From: an uncultured Paracoccaceae bacterium
Lineage (GTDB): Bacteria; Pseudomonadota; Alphaproteobacteria; Rhodobacterales; Rhodobacteraceae
Length of the DNA stretch: 64,000 nt
Reading direction: 5' to 3'
Assembly (NCBI GenBank): GCA_947495295.1
Contig: CANLYJ010000005.1
Location: 186,001 to 250,000 of the forward strand
The notes beneath the pieces were generated by a model, which saw only the letters and a program-made list of their open reading frames with translations, was not told where the DNA came from and searched no databases. Positions within the stretch are counted from its first letter, which is position 1. Every line of letters begins with the position of its first letter. The translations under genes and the position numbers were made by a program. Below, piece after piece: positions 8,129-15,095 of this stretch.

Positions 8129-8980
8129 TTATTTTCGTTGTGACGGGTGCCAGAATGTGACCCTTCTTTCGATCCATGCCATGGCCCCGTAAAATGCACT
8201 GCCTGCGATGGCTGCCACCACAATCTCTGCCCAGACGAGGTCGAGCGCAAGCTGACCGACGCTGGTGGATATCCGAAATCCCATGCCAACCGTGGGGGAG
8301 CCGAAGAATTCAGCAACAATCGCCCCGATCAGCGCCAAAGTAGTGGCAATTTTCAGCCCATTGAAGATGAAGGGCATCGCCGCTGGCAGCCGGAGTTTGA
8401 AAAGGGTGGGCCAGTAACCCGCCCCGTAGGTCCGCATCAGATCGCGTTGCATCGATGTTGTGTCCCGCAGCCCGGCGACCGTGTTCACAAGGATTGGAAA
8501 GAAGACCATGACGCCCACGACTGCCGCCTTCGATTGCCAGTCGCTGCCCAGCCATTTGACGAAAATGGGTGCCGTGCCGACGATTGGCAACGCCGCCATG
8601 AAGCCGCCGACCGGCAGGATGCCCCGGGTCAAGAATTCTGATCTGTCGGCAAGGATGGCGATGCCAAAGGCGGCAATTGCCCCAATGATGTAGCCTGTCA
8701 TCGCGCCCTTGATAATCGTCTGTTCGAAATCGGCCCAAAGCAACGGTAATTCCTGGCTGAACCGGGTGGCGATGGCTGTAGGCGGGGGCAGGATCACCGG
8801 GCTGACTTCAAGCAATCGCACCAGTAGTTCCCACATGATCAGGAGTGTCAGACCAAAGATCGCAGGGACCAGCAGTTTGACGGCCCGCGTCTGAGCCGCA
8901 GCACTGTTCGCCAGCCGGGCATTGATAAACCAGCCGGCCCCCCAGACCGCAATCGCGCTAATGATCGCCGTACCGGTCAT
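8129..8980 (-). CDS. ABC transporter permease of the pyrimidine operon, second subunit
   Basis: The 283-residue inner-membrane protein of the SsuC/TauC/ThiX type (BPD_transp_1) has about six hydrophobic segments. VSPVILPPPTAIATRFSQE precedes the transport domain, and the coupling-loop region is RDLMRTYGAGYWPTLFKLRLPAAMPFIFNGLKI. Its start overlaps the end of the other permease gene (ATGA). It differs clearly from that neighbour, so the transporter probably uses a heterodimeric channel, whereas most NMT1-type systems use two copies of one permease. Confidence 0.92.
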   Translation of the reverse strand: MTGTAIISAIAVWGAGWFINARLANSAAAQTRAVKLLVPAIFGLTLLIMWELLVRLLEVSPVILPPPTAIATRFSQELPLLWADFEQTIIKGAMTGYIIGAIAAFGIAILADRSEFLTRGILPVGGFMAALPIVGTAPIFVKWLGSDWQSKAAVVGVMVFFPILVNTVAGLRDTTSMQRDLMRTYGAGYWPTLFKLRLPAAMPFIFNGLKIATTLALIGAIVAEFFGSPTVGMGFRISTSVGQLALDLVWAEIVVAAIAGSAFYGAMAWIERRVTFWHPSQRK

Positions 8981-9897
8981 GCCGCCTGCATCCCCATACG
9001 CCGTAGGGTCAGACGTTCAATCGCGCTGAACAGGCCCACCAGAACCGCTGCGGTGATCGCCGCCGCGAACAGCGCGGCCCATGTGACAATTGGCTGTCCG
9101 TACTGATCGCCCACCAGCATCCGTGCCCCGAACCCGGCGCGCGCGCCCGTGGGCAATTCGGCCACGATGGCCCCCACCAATGACGCCGAAATCCCGATCT
9201 TGAGCGAGGCAAAAAGGTAGGGGACAGAGGCAGGCAGGCGCAGTTTCCAGAACCCCTGCGCTGGGCTCGCATGATAGGTGCGCAGCAGGTCCAGCTGCAT
9301 CCCGTCGGGGCTGCGCAACCCTTTCACCATCCCAACCACGACAGGGAAAAAGCTCAGATAGGCGCTGATGATCGATTTGGGCAGCAGTCCCTGAATGCCA
9401 ATCGCGCCCAGCATGACGATGATCATAGGGGCCAGGGCAAGGATCGGGATCGTCTGGCTGGCGATCGCCCATGGCATCACGCTCATATCCATCGCCTTGT
9501 TATAAACGATACCAACGGCCAGCAGGATGCCCAGCGTTGTCCCAATCGCAAAACCTAGCAAGGTCGCCGACAACGTCACCCAACCGTGATACACCAATGA
9601 CCGGCGCGAGGTGATTTTCTTGGCAAAGATCGTATCCCACATCTCGACCCCAACTTGATGGGGCGAAGGCAGGCGGGGCCGTTCCAGCACATAGGTGCGG
9701 CTGATCAGGCCGGTATTCTTCAGGGTCAGGCCAAGGCCGGAATAGGCCTGCCGCTCTGCCGGGGTTGCAGGGCTGACGACCAGCCCATCCCGCTGCGCCT
9801 GATCAGCGGTCAGATGCATATTCATCGGTATCACCGAGACGACCCAGAACAAGAGGATCGCACCCACAACCGTCAGGACTGGCAGAACCGACTTCAC
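8977..9897 (-). CDS. ABC transporter permease of the pyrimidine operon, first subunit
   Basis: The 306-residue inner-membrane permease has a first helix (residues 5-24), a periplasmic stretch of about 65 residues (through ERPRLPSPHQVGVEMWDT), and the five-helix transport domain with coupling loop LLRTYHASPAQGFWKLRLPA. The same motif occurs in the partner permease. The long periplasmic insertion after helix 1 is unusual for SsuC-like permeases. It is separated from the ATPase gene by 72 bases that contain a stem-loop, which may tune expression. Confidence 0.92.
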   Translation of the reverse strand: MKSVLPVLTVVGAILLFWVVSVIPMNMHLTADQAQRDGLVVSPATPAERQAYSGLGLTLKNTGLISRTYVLERPRLPSPHQVGVEMWDTIFAKKITSRRSLVYHGWVTLSATLLGFAIGTTLGILLAVGIVYNKAMDMSVMPWAIASQTIPILALAPMIIVMLGAIGIQGLLPKSIISAYLSFFPVVVGMVKGLRSPDGMQLDLLRTYHASPAQGFWKLRLPASVPYLFASLKIGISASLVGAIVAELPTGARAGFGARMLVGDQYGQPIVTWAALFAAAITAAVLVGLFSAIERLTLRRMGMQAA

Positions 9898-9940
9898 GCA
9901 AGGTTCCTATCATTTTGCCAAAAATACTCCCGCCGGAGGC

Positions 9941-9963
9941 CAGAATTTTCCTTCAAAATTCTG
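9941..9963. promoter_or_regulatory. Intra-operon stem-loop between ATPase and permease genes
   Basis: CAGAATTTT and AAAATTCTG are perfect 9-bp arms around a 5-base loop. It sits in the 72-base gap inside the leftward operon, beside a CGCCGGAGGC block and an AAAAATACTCC string; from memory that combination recurs in Rhodobacteraceae intergenic DNA. It could partly attenuate or stabilise the message upstream of the permease genes. Confidence 0.5.
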
Positions 9964-9969
9964 ACCTGC

Positions 9970-10812
9970 CTAGTCATCCACATGCCCCGCCCGCAGACCA
10001 TCACGCACCCGATGCGCAATTTCGATAAATTCCGGCGTGTCGCGAATATCCAGGGGCCGCTCTTTCGGCAGCGGGCTGTCGATCACGTCGGTGATCCGGC
10101 CCGGACGTGGGGACATCACGACAATCTTGGTGGACAGATACACCGCCTCGGGGATCGAGTGGGTCACGAACCCAATTGTCTTTTCCGTTCGTGCCCACAA
10201 CTGGAGCAGTTGTTCATTCAGATGGTCCCGCACGATCTCGTCAAGCGCGCCAAAGGGTTCGTCCATCAACAGGATATCGGCATCAAAGGCCAGTGCGCGG
10301 GCGATGGATGCACGCTGCTGCATCCCGCCTGAAAGCTGCCAGGGAAACTTCTTCTCAAACCCAGCCAGATCGACAAGCTCAAGGACCCGCTTCACCCGAT
10401 CCGCTTGCTCCGCCTTCGAAAACCCCATGATCTCCAATGGCAGCTTGATATTCCCCCCAATCGTGCGCCACGGATAAAGGCCAGCGGCCTGAAAAACATA
10501 GCCATAGGCACGGGCACGCCGGGCCTCATCCGGGGTCATGCCATTGACGGTGATCTCACCACCTGTGGGGGTTTCCAACCCAGCGATACAGCGCAGAAAG
10601 GTGGTCTTGCCACAACCCGAGGGGCCAATGAAGCTGACGAAATCGCCCTTATCGATCCCAAGATTTACATCCTTGAGAGCATGCACCGGCCCGTCATTGG
10701 TCTGAAATGTCAGGTCAAGCCCTTGCGCGGCAATGACAGCCTTCGAAGGGGGTGAAACGGTGCTGTCTTCCTTTTGCAGAGCTTGCCCTGCAAGTTCGGC
10801 AACTGTTGGCAT
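9970..10812 (-). CDS. ABC transporter ATP-binding protein of the pyrimidine operon
   Basis: The 280-residue cytoplasmic ATPase is of the SsuB/TauB/NrtD type. It has Walker A GPSGCGKTT, Q-loop YVFQAAGLYPW, signature LSGGMQQR, Walker B ILLMDEPFGALDE and the switch histidine in GFVTHSIPEA. About 25 residues precede the ATPase core. The ATG at 10812 overlaps the dihydropyrimidinase stop as TGATG, so translation is coupled to the catabolic enzyme. It energises the two downstream permeases. Confidence 0.94.
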   Translation of the reverse strand: MPTVAELAGQALQKEDSTVSPPSKAVIAAQGLDLTFQTNDGPVHALKDVNLGIDKGDFVSFIGPSGCGKTTFLRCIAGLETPTGGEITVNGMTPDEARRARAYGYVFQAAGLYPWRTIGGNIKLPLEIMGFSKAEQADRVKRVLELVDLAGFEKKFPWQLSGGMQQRASIARALAFDADILLMDEPFGALDEIVRDHLNEQLLQLWARTEKTIGFVTHSIPEAVYLSTKIVVMSPRPGRITDVIDSPLPKERPLDIRDTPEFIEIAHRVRDGLRAGHVDD

Positions 10813-12266
10813 CAAACCCCCGTCGCCGGAATACCGGTCCGCTCCACCGGACGCGGGGCGGTCAGTTCTTTCCAGGATGACAGCGCCTTGTTCACCGTCC
10901 CATTTCCCTCACGCTTCACAAAATCGCCATGCCCTTCCTGTGTCCGCACCTCGCCGTCGTGGATCGCCACATGGCCGCGGGTCAGGGTAAACCGGGGCAG
11001 GCCTGTCACCTTTTTGCCCTCGAATACGTTGTAGTCGATGGCTGATTGCTGACTGCCCGCCGTGATTGTCTTCGACTTCTCCGGGTCCCAGACGACCAGA
11101 TCAGCATCGGCACCCACCAGAACAGCCCCTTTGCGTGGATAGCAGTTCAGGATCTTCGCGATGTTGGTCGAGGTCACGGCCACAAATTCGTTCATGGTCA
11201 GCCGCCCCGTGCGGACCCCGTGGGTCCAGAGCATCGGTAACCGATCCTCCAGCCCTCCGGTCCCGTTGGGGATCTTGGTGAAGTCACCGACACCAGACCG
11301 CTTCTGTTCGGTCGTAAAGGCGCAGTGATCCGTTGCCACGACTGACAAGCTACCGCTTTGCAACCCGGCCCACAGGCTATCCTGATGCTGCTTGTTGCGG
11401 AACGGGGGCGACATGACACGGCGGGCGGCGTGGTCCCAATCCTTGTTGAAATATTCAGACTCGTCCAAGGTCAAATGCTGGATCAGCGGTTCACCCCAGA
11501 CGCGCTTGCCTTGCATCTTGGCGCGGCGGATCGCCTCATGTGCTTCCTCGCAAGAGGTATGGACCACATAAAGCGGGACGCCCGCCATATCAGCGATCAT
11601 GATGGCGCGGTTTGTCGCCTCGCCTTCCACCTGCGGCGGGCGGGAATAGGCGTGGGCCTCTGGACCCGTATTGCCCTCGGCCAGCAGCTTTGCCGACAGT
11701 TCAGCGACCACATCGCCGTTCTCGGCATGGACCATGGCGATGCCGCCCAGTTCGGCCAGACGGTTGAAGCTGGCGTAAAGCTCATCATCATTGACCATCA
11801 GCGCGCCCTTATAGGCGAGGAAATGTTTGAACGTGTTGATCCCGCGGGTTTCGATCACGGTTTTCATGTCGTCGAACACCTGCTCGCCCCACCAGGTGAC
11901 GGCCATGTGGAACGAATAATCGCAATTGGCGCGGGTCGATTTATTGTCCCAGCGCTTGATGGCATCCAGTAGGCTTTCGCCCTGATTGGGCAGGCAGAAA
12001 TCGACAACCATCGTGGTGCCACCGGCAAGGGCCGCGCGCGTCCCGCTTTCGAAATCATCGGTGGAATATGTGCCCATGAACGGCATTTCCAGATGTACGT
12101 GCGGGTCAATGCCGCCGGGCATGACATAGCAGCCGGTCGCATCCAATTCCTCGTCCCCTTTCAGGTCCGGGCCGATTTCGATGATCTTGCCATGATCGAT
12201 AAGGACATCGGCCTTATAGGTCAGATCAGCGGTGACGATGGTTCCGTTTTTGATGACTTTGGTCAT
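10812..12266 (-). CDS. hydA: Dihydropyrimidinase (D-hydantoinase)
   Basis: The 484-residue cytoplasmic amidohydrolase opens 5,6-dihydrouracil or dihydrothymine to the N-carbamoyl-beta-amino acid, the second step of reductive pyrimidine breakdown. Metal ligands are visible: GGIDPHVHLEMPF (HxH), the carboxylated lysine in HFLAYKGAL, histidines in MVHAENGD and YVVHTSCEEAH, and the aspartate in VVATDHCAF. Substrate-contact segments MSPPFRNK and the NGTGGLEDRLPMLW block fit dihydropyrimidinases rather than allantoinases. I start at the ATG at 12266 (GGGAGAC upstream); the longer frame continues into repeat DNA. It lies between the GIY-YIG cassette and the transporter genes. Confidence 0.95.
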   Translation of the reverse strand: MTKVIKNGTIVTADLTYKADVLIDHGKIIEIGPDLKGDEELDATGCYVMPGGIDPHVHLEMPFMGTYSTDDFESGTRAALAGGTTMVVDFCLPNQGESLLDAIKRWDNKSTRANCDYSFHMAVTWWGEQVFDDMKTVIETRGINTFKHFLAYKGALMVNDDELYASFNRLAELGGIAMVHAENGDVVAELSAKLLAEGNTGPEAHAYSRPPQVEGEATNRAIMIADMAGVPLYVVHTSCEEAHEAIRRAKMQGKRVWGEPLIQHLTLDESEYFNKDWDHAARRVMSPPFRNKQHQDSLWAGLQSGSLSVVATDHCAFTTEQKRSGVGDFTKIPNGTGGLEDRLPMLWTHGVRTGRLTMNEFVAVTSTNIAKILNCYPRKGAVLVGADADLVVWDPEKSKTITAGSQQSAIDYNVFEGKKVTGLPRFTLTRGHVAIHDGEVRTQEGHGDFVKREGNGTVNKALSSWKELTAPRPVERTGIPATGV

Positions 12267-12288
12267 TGGTGTCTCCCTGTCTTCACCC

Positions 12289-12309
12289 GTCCCGGCCTTG
12301 AGCCGGGAC
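12289..12309. repeat. Dispersed palindromic repeat, copy 2
   Basis: GTCCCGGC, CTTGA, GCCGGGAC, flanked by CCC and CTC. It has the same design as the copies at 7061, 12654 and 12697. It lies 23 bases upstream of the dihydropyrimidinase start and just 3' of the GIY-YIG gene. Confidence 0.8.
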
Positions 12310-12320
12310 CTCATGGTGGC

Positions 12321-12620
12321 TCAAACAGGGATTTGGTGTGTAATATCCTGCCAATGTGGGTTGGCTTCTTGTATAAGCTCGTCTTTCCAAGCACGTCGCC
12401 AGCGTTTGACGCTGCGTTCGCGTTGGAGGCTTGTTGCGAAATTGTCGTGCTGCTCGAACCAAACCAGCGTCTTTATTTTGTATTTGGCGGTGTGTGCCGA
12501 CATCCCCGCGCGGTGAAACTCGACACGATTGCGCAGTTGGTGAGTGCGCCCAATGTAGACTGCACCGCCGGCGCGAGACGCCATGATGTAGACAAAATGC
12601 GGCATGCGCGAAGGCTGCAC
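12321..12620 (-). CDS. Small GIY-YIG endonuclease-family protein
   Basis: The 99-residue protein carries the GIY-YIG core: FVYIMAS near residue 9, VYIGRTHQLRNR about 20 residues later (the YIG arm with the conserved arginine), then HRAG and a downstream acidic helix with LQRERSVKRWRR. Its length and layout match stand-alone UPF0213/YhbQ-like GIY-YIG proteins. It sits inside the leftward pyrimidine operon between beta-ureidopropionase and dihydropyrimidinase, an odd place for a nuclease. It is bracketed by one palindromic repeat on its 3' side and two oppositely oriented copies on its 5' side. This suggests a small mobile or repeat-associated cassette; its role in repeat spread is inference. 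Confidence 0.85.
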   Translation of the reverse strand: MQPSRMPHFVYIMASRAGGAVYIGRTHQLRNRVEFHRAGMSAHTAKYKIKTLVWFEQHDNFATSLQRERSVKRWRRAWKDELIQEANPHWQDITHQIPV

Positions 12621-12653
12621 GCTTGTGGTTAATAGTTGATAAACTCGAGTCCC

Positions 12654-12674
12654 GTCCCGGCTTTGAGCCGGGAC
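12654..12674. repeat. Dispersed palindromic repeat, copy 3
   Basis: GTCCCGGC, TTTGA, GCCGGGAC, in the same orientation as copy 2 (CCC before, CTC after). It lies 33 bases upstream of the GIY-YIG start. Confidence 0.8.
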
Positions 12675-12696
12675 CTCTAACCGGGTTCTCCACGAG

Positions 12697-12717
12697 GTCC
12701 CGGGTCAAGCCCGGGAC
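12697..12717. repeat. Dispersed palindromic repeat, copy 4
   Basis: GTCCCGGG, TCAAG, CCCGGGAC, in inverted orientation relative to copy 3 and only 22 bases from it. The two form a head-to-head doublet like those of bacterial REP/REPIN elements. It is 20 bases from the 3' end of the beta-ureidopropionase gene. Confidence 0.8.
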
Positions 12718-12737
12718 GGGTGTATTGCGGGCTAGCC

Positions 12738-13988
12738 TCACCCCACAATCTCCGCCGTCTCGAGCACGGCATGAAACAGCACATCCGTCCCCGCCCGCGC
12801 CCATTCGGGGCTGATTTCTTCGGCCTCGTTATGGCTCAGCCCGTCTACGCAGGGGCACATCACCATAGATGTCGGGTATAGGTCATTAATCCAGCAGGCG
12901 TCATGTCCCGCACCTGACACGATATCCATGTGGGAATAGCCCAGCCGCTCCGCCGCGTTGCGCACGGCCTTCACGCAGCCCTCGTCAAAGGCGGGCGGGT
13001 CGAATTGGCCGACGATTTCAGCCTCAAACGACACGCCAATCTCTTCGCAAAGCTTCGGCGCCCGCTCCATCAGCTCATCTACCATCGCATTCAGCTTGTC
13101 CAAAAGATGCGTCCGCATATCGACGGTAAAGACCACTTTGCCGGGGATGATGTTGCGGCTGTTCGGGTAGACGTCGATATGGCCGATGGCCCCCACCGCA
13201 TTTGGTTGGTTCTTCATCGCGATCTCATGCACCAGTTCGGTGATCAGGGCGAGGCCGCGCCCGGCATTCTTGCGCATATGCATCGGGGTGGAGCCTGTGT
13301 GGCTTTCCTTGCCGGTCACCCTGCATTCGATCCAGCGCAGGCCCTGCCCGTGGGTGACGACGCCGATATCCTTGCCTTCCGCCTCAAGGATTGGCCCCTG
13401 TTCGATGTGGAGTTCAAAGAAGGCGTGCATCTTACGATCACCCACCTTTTCGGTGCCTTTCCAGCCGATCCGTTCGAGTTCATCACCAAAGCGTTTGCCC
13501 TCGGCATCGACCCGGTCATTCGCCCATTCCAGCGTGTGCTTGCCCGCAAACACGCCAGAGGCCAGCATGGCAGGGGCGTAGCGCGTGCCTTCCTCGTTGG
13601 TCCAATTGGTCACAACAATCGGGTGTTTGGTCTTGATGTCGAGGTCATTGAGCGTGCGGATGATCTCCAACCCGCCCAATACGCCAAGCACGCCATCATA
13701 TTTCCCGCCCGTCGGCTGGGTATCCAGATGTGAACCCACATAGACGGGCAACGCGTCGGGGTCCGTCCCCTCACGCCGCGCGAACATATTGCCAATCTCG
13801 TCCACGCCCATGGTGCAACCCGCATCCGCGCACCATTTCTGGAACAGGTGGCGGCCTTCGCTGTCCTCATCTGTCAGGGTCTGGCGGTTATTCCCGCCTG
13901 CAATACCGGGGCCGATCTTGGCCATCTCCATCAGGCTATCCCAAAGACGTTCACCGTTGATACGCAGGTTCTCTCCGGGGGATGGCAT
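12738..13988 (-). CDS. pydC: Beta-ureidopropionase / N-carbamoyl-amino-acid hydrolase (M20 family)
   Basis: This 416-residue dinuclear-metal amidohydrolase belongs to the hydantoinase/carbamoylase branch of M20. It hydrolyses N-carbamoyl-beta-alanine (third step of reductive pyrimidine breakdown), releasing ammonia, CO2 and the beta-amino acid. Metal and catalytic residues sit in YVGSHLDTQPTGGKYDGVLG, VVTNWTNEEGTRY (double glutamate), FELHIEQGP and SHNEAEE; SHTGSTPM lies in the lid domain. The start at 13988 is fixed by AAGGAG eight bases upstream; an in-frame ATG at 14003 lacks one. A RutR operator sits 20 bases upstream, and this is the first gene of the leftward operon. L-carbamoylase or allantoate amidohydrolase activity is possible, but the neighbours favour pyrimidines. 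Confidence 0.9.
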   Translation of the reverse strand: MPSPGENLRINGERLWDSLMEMAKIGPGIAGGNNRQTLTDEDSEGRHLFQKWCADAGCTMGVDEIGNMFARREGTDPDALPVYVGSHLDTQPTGGKYDGVLGVLGGLEIIRTLNDLDIKTKHPIVVTNWTNEEGTRYAPAMLASGVFAGKHTLEWANDRVDAEGKRFGDELERIGWKGTEKVGDRKMHAFFELHIEQGPILEAEGKDIGVVTHGQGLRWIECRVTGKESHTGSTPMHMRKNAGRGLALITELVHEIAMKNQPNAVGAIGHIDVYPNSRNIIPGKVVFTVDMRTHLLDKLNAMVDELMERAPKLCEEIGVSFEAEIVGQFDPPAFDEGCVKAVRNAAERLGYSHMDIVSGAGHDACWINDLYPTSMVMCPCVDGLSHNEAEEISPEWARAGTDVLFHAVLETAEIVG

Positions 13989-14008
13989 TGGGCTCTCCTT
14001 CATCTTTG

Positions 14009-14026
14009 TTTGACCAACTGGTCAAA
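14009..14026. promoter_or_regulatory. RutR operator
   Basis: TTTGACCA, AC, TGGTCAAA: a perfect 8-bp-arm palindrome that contains the published Escherichia coli RutR consensus TTGACCA-NN-TGGTCAA in full. It lies between the beta-ureidopropionase start and the divergent rutR gene, immediately downstream of a plausible leftward -10, where it would block initiation until uracil or thymine releases RutR. Confidence 0.92.
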
Positions 14027-14029
14027 TCA

Positions 14030-14057
14030 ACGCTAACAGAGGGGCGCAGGCAGTCAA
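14030..14057 (-). promoter_or_regulatory. Candidate promoter of the pyrimidine-catabolism operon
   Basis: On the reverse strand there is a -35 TTGACT (14057-14052), a 16-base spacer and a weak -10 TAGCGT (14035-14030). The RutR palindrome begins 4 bases further downstream. The geometry supports repression; the -10 match is poor. Confidence 0.4.
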
Positions 14058-14120
14058 GTTTTCCGCGTGTGGTGGGGCATGATATTGTGCAGCCGCCTGA
14101 TATTTGAGCAAAGGCAGATC

Positions 14121-14723
14121 ATGACCAAGCCGCCGACCCGTATCCAGAAACGCAACAGGGCGGCGATCTTGACTGCGGGCCTGGACGTCTTTTCGCAATT
14201 TGGGTTTCGGGGCTCGACGCTTGATCAGATTGCGACCGCGGCCGGGCTTTCAAAACCCAACCTCCTTTATTATTTCCCGTCGAAGGATGCGATCTACACG
14301 GCCTTGCTAGAACGGCTATTGGAGACCTGGCTGGCCCCGTTGCATCAGATGGACGAGGATGGCGATCCTGTGGCCGAAATTGTAGGCTATGCACGCCGTA
14401 AGTTGGACATGAGCCGGGATTATCCCCGCGAAAGCCGCTTGTTCGCCAATGAAATTGTCCAGGGCGCCCCGCATATCGCCAGTCATCTCAGCGGCGAGTT
14501 GCGGGTATTGGTGGAAGAAAAGGCCGCCATCATCAAAGGATGGTCAAGGGCGGGTCAGATTGCGGATGTCGACCCGCATCATCTGATCTTTTCGATCTGG
14601 GCGCTGACCCAGCACTATGCTGATTTTGATGTGCAGGTGCGTGCGGTGCTGGATACCGATGATCCCTTTGCGGGCGCGGGTCCATTTCTGGACCACGTGA
14701 TGCGCAGCATTTTGCGGCCATAA
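14121..14723 (+). CDS. rutR: RutR, TetR-family regulator of pyrimidine catabolism
   Basis: The 200-residue protein aligns along its length with E. coli RutR as I remember it. Shared segments include FSQFGFRGSTLDQIA, SKPNLLYYFPSKDAIY, TWLAPL, SRDYPRESRLF and HHLIFSIWALTQHYADF. The N-terminal helix-turn-helix binds TTGACCA-NN-TGGTCAA; the C-terminal domain senses uracil or thymine. I start at the ATG at 14121 (AAAGG upstream). It diverges from the operon it should repress, and the operator lies 94 bases before its start, so autoregulation is possible. Confidence 0.95.
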   Translation: MTKPPTRIQKRNRAAILTAGLDVFSQFGFRGSTLDQIATAAGLSKPNLLYYFPSKDAIYTALLERLLETWLAPLHQMDEDGDPVAEIVGYARRKLDMSRDYPRESRLFANEIVQGAPHIASHLSGELRVLVEEKAAIIKGWSRAGQIADVDPHHLIFSIWALTQHYADFDVQVRAVLDTDDPFAGAGPFLDHVMRSILRP

Positions 14724-14776
14724 CATCTGGTCTGGCGGTAAGGTTTTCTAAACCAAGCTGTGCGTAGCGTCGGCAC

Positions 14777-15022
14777 ATGAGACAGATCCAGATGCGCCAT
14801 ACCCGTTTTGCAAAGGGAAACCCTGCGTTTTTTCATCAGCTTTTTAGCGCAAAAGCTGCATTGTCAGGTGGGGTTGTCAGACGTGCCGTGCGTGATGTCG
14901 AGCGAGAGGTGGGGCGCGACGCCATGATTGCCGAGGTTACGCGCCGGGGGTTTCATCTTCTGGAATGCGCTGACCAATTCGTCATCATTTGTGCGCCTGA
15001 TCATCTGACCGTGCATGTGTAA
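14777..15022 (+). CDS. Small conserved-looking hypothetical protein
   Basis: This 81-residue basic protein starts with ATG at 14777. It has no signal peptide or membrane helix. Its second half (AMIAEVTRRGFHLLECADQFVIICAPDHLTV) reads like an alpha-beta-beta unit with alternating hydrophobic residues, so it is probably a real protein, but I cannot assign a function. It follows rutR by 53 bases on the same strand and ends 4 bases before a strong palindromic stem. It might be co-transcribed with rutR. Confidence 0.6.
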   Translation: MRQIQMRHTRFAKGNPAFFHQLFSAKAALSGGVVRRAVRDVEREVGRDAMIAEVTRRGFHLLECADQFVIICAPDHLTVHV

Positions 15023-15026
15023 CTCA

Positions 15027-15053
15027 ACAAAGTCTTCGTCACGAAGACTTTGT
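15027..15053. terminator. Perfect long palindrome, first of a pair
   Basis: 13-bp arms (ACAAAGTCTTCGT and ACGAAGACTTTGT) surround a single C. It lies between convergent genes and can act on both strands. Its core is nearly that of the next palindrome, so the two look like variants of one element. Confidence 0.7.
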
Positions 15054-15060
15054 CAGCGGA

Positions 15061-15085
15061 CAGACTTTTCGTAACGAAAAGTCTG
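15061..15085. terminator. Perfect long palindrome, second of a pair
   Basis: 12-bp arms (CAGACTTTTCGT and ACGAAAAGTCTG) surround a single A, 10 bases before the preA stop on the reverse strand. It probably forms the 3' hairpin of the preT-preA message. Confidence 0.7.
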
Positions 15086-15095
15086 CAGATGCGGT

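Noticed and set aside
12621-12804. Extended reverse frame (12283-12804) that includes the GIY-YIG region in another reading.
   Set aside because: Its translation runs through the palindromic repeats (PGLTRDL, GPGSKPGRD), a typical artefact of these repeats in alphaproteobacteria.
12738-13988. Assignment of the M20 enzyme as allantoate amidohydrolase.
   Set aside because: The family cannot be excluded from sequence, but the RutR box, dihydropyrimidinase and PreT/PreA context argue for beta-ureidopropionase, and no ureide genes are present.
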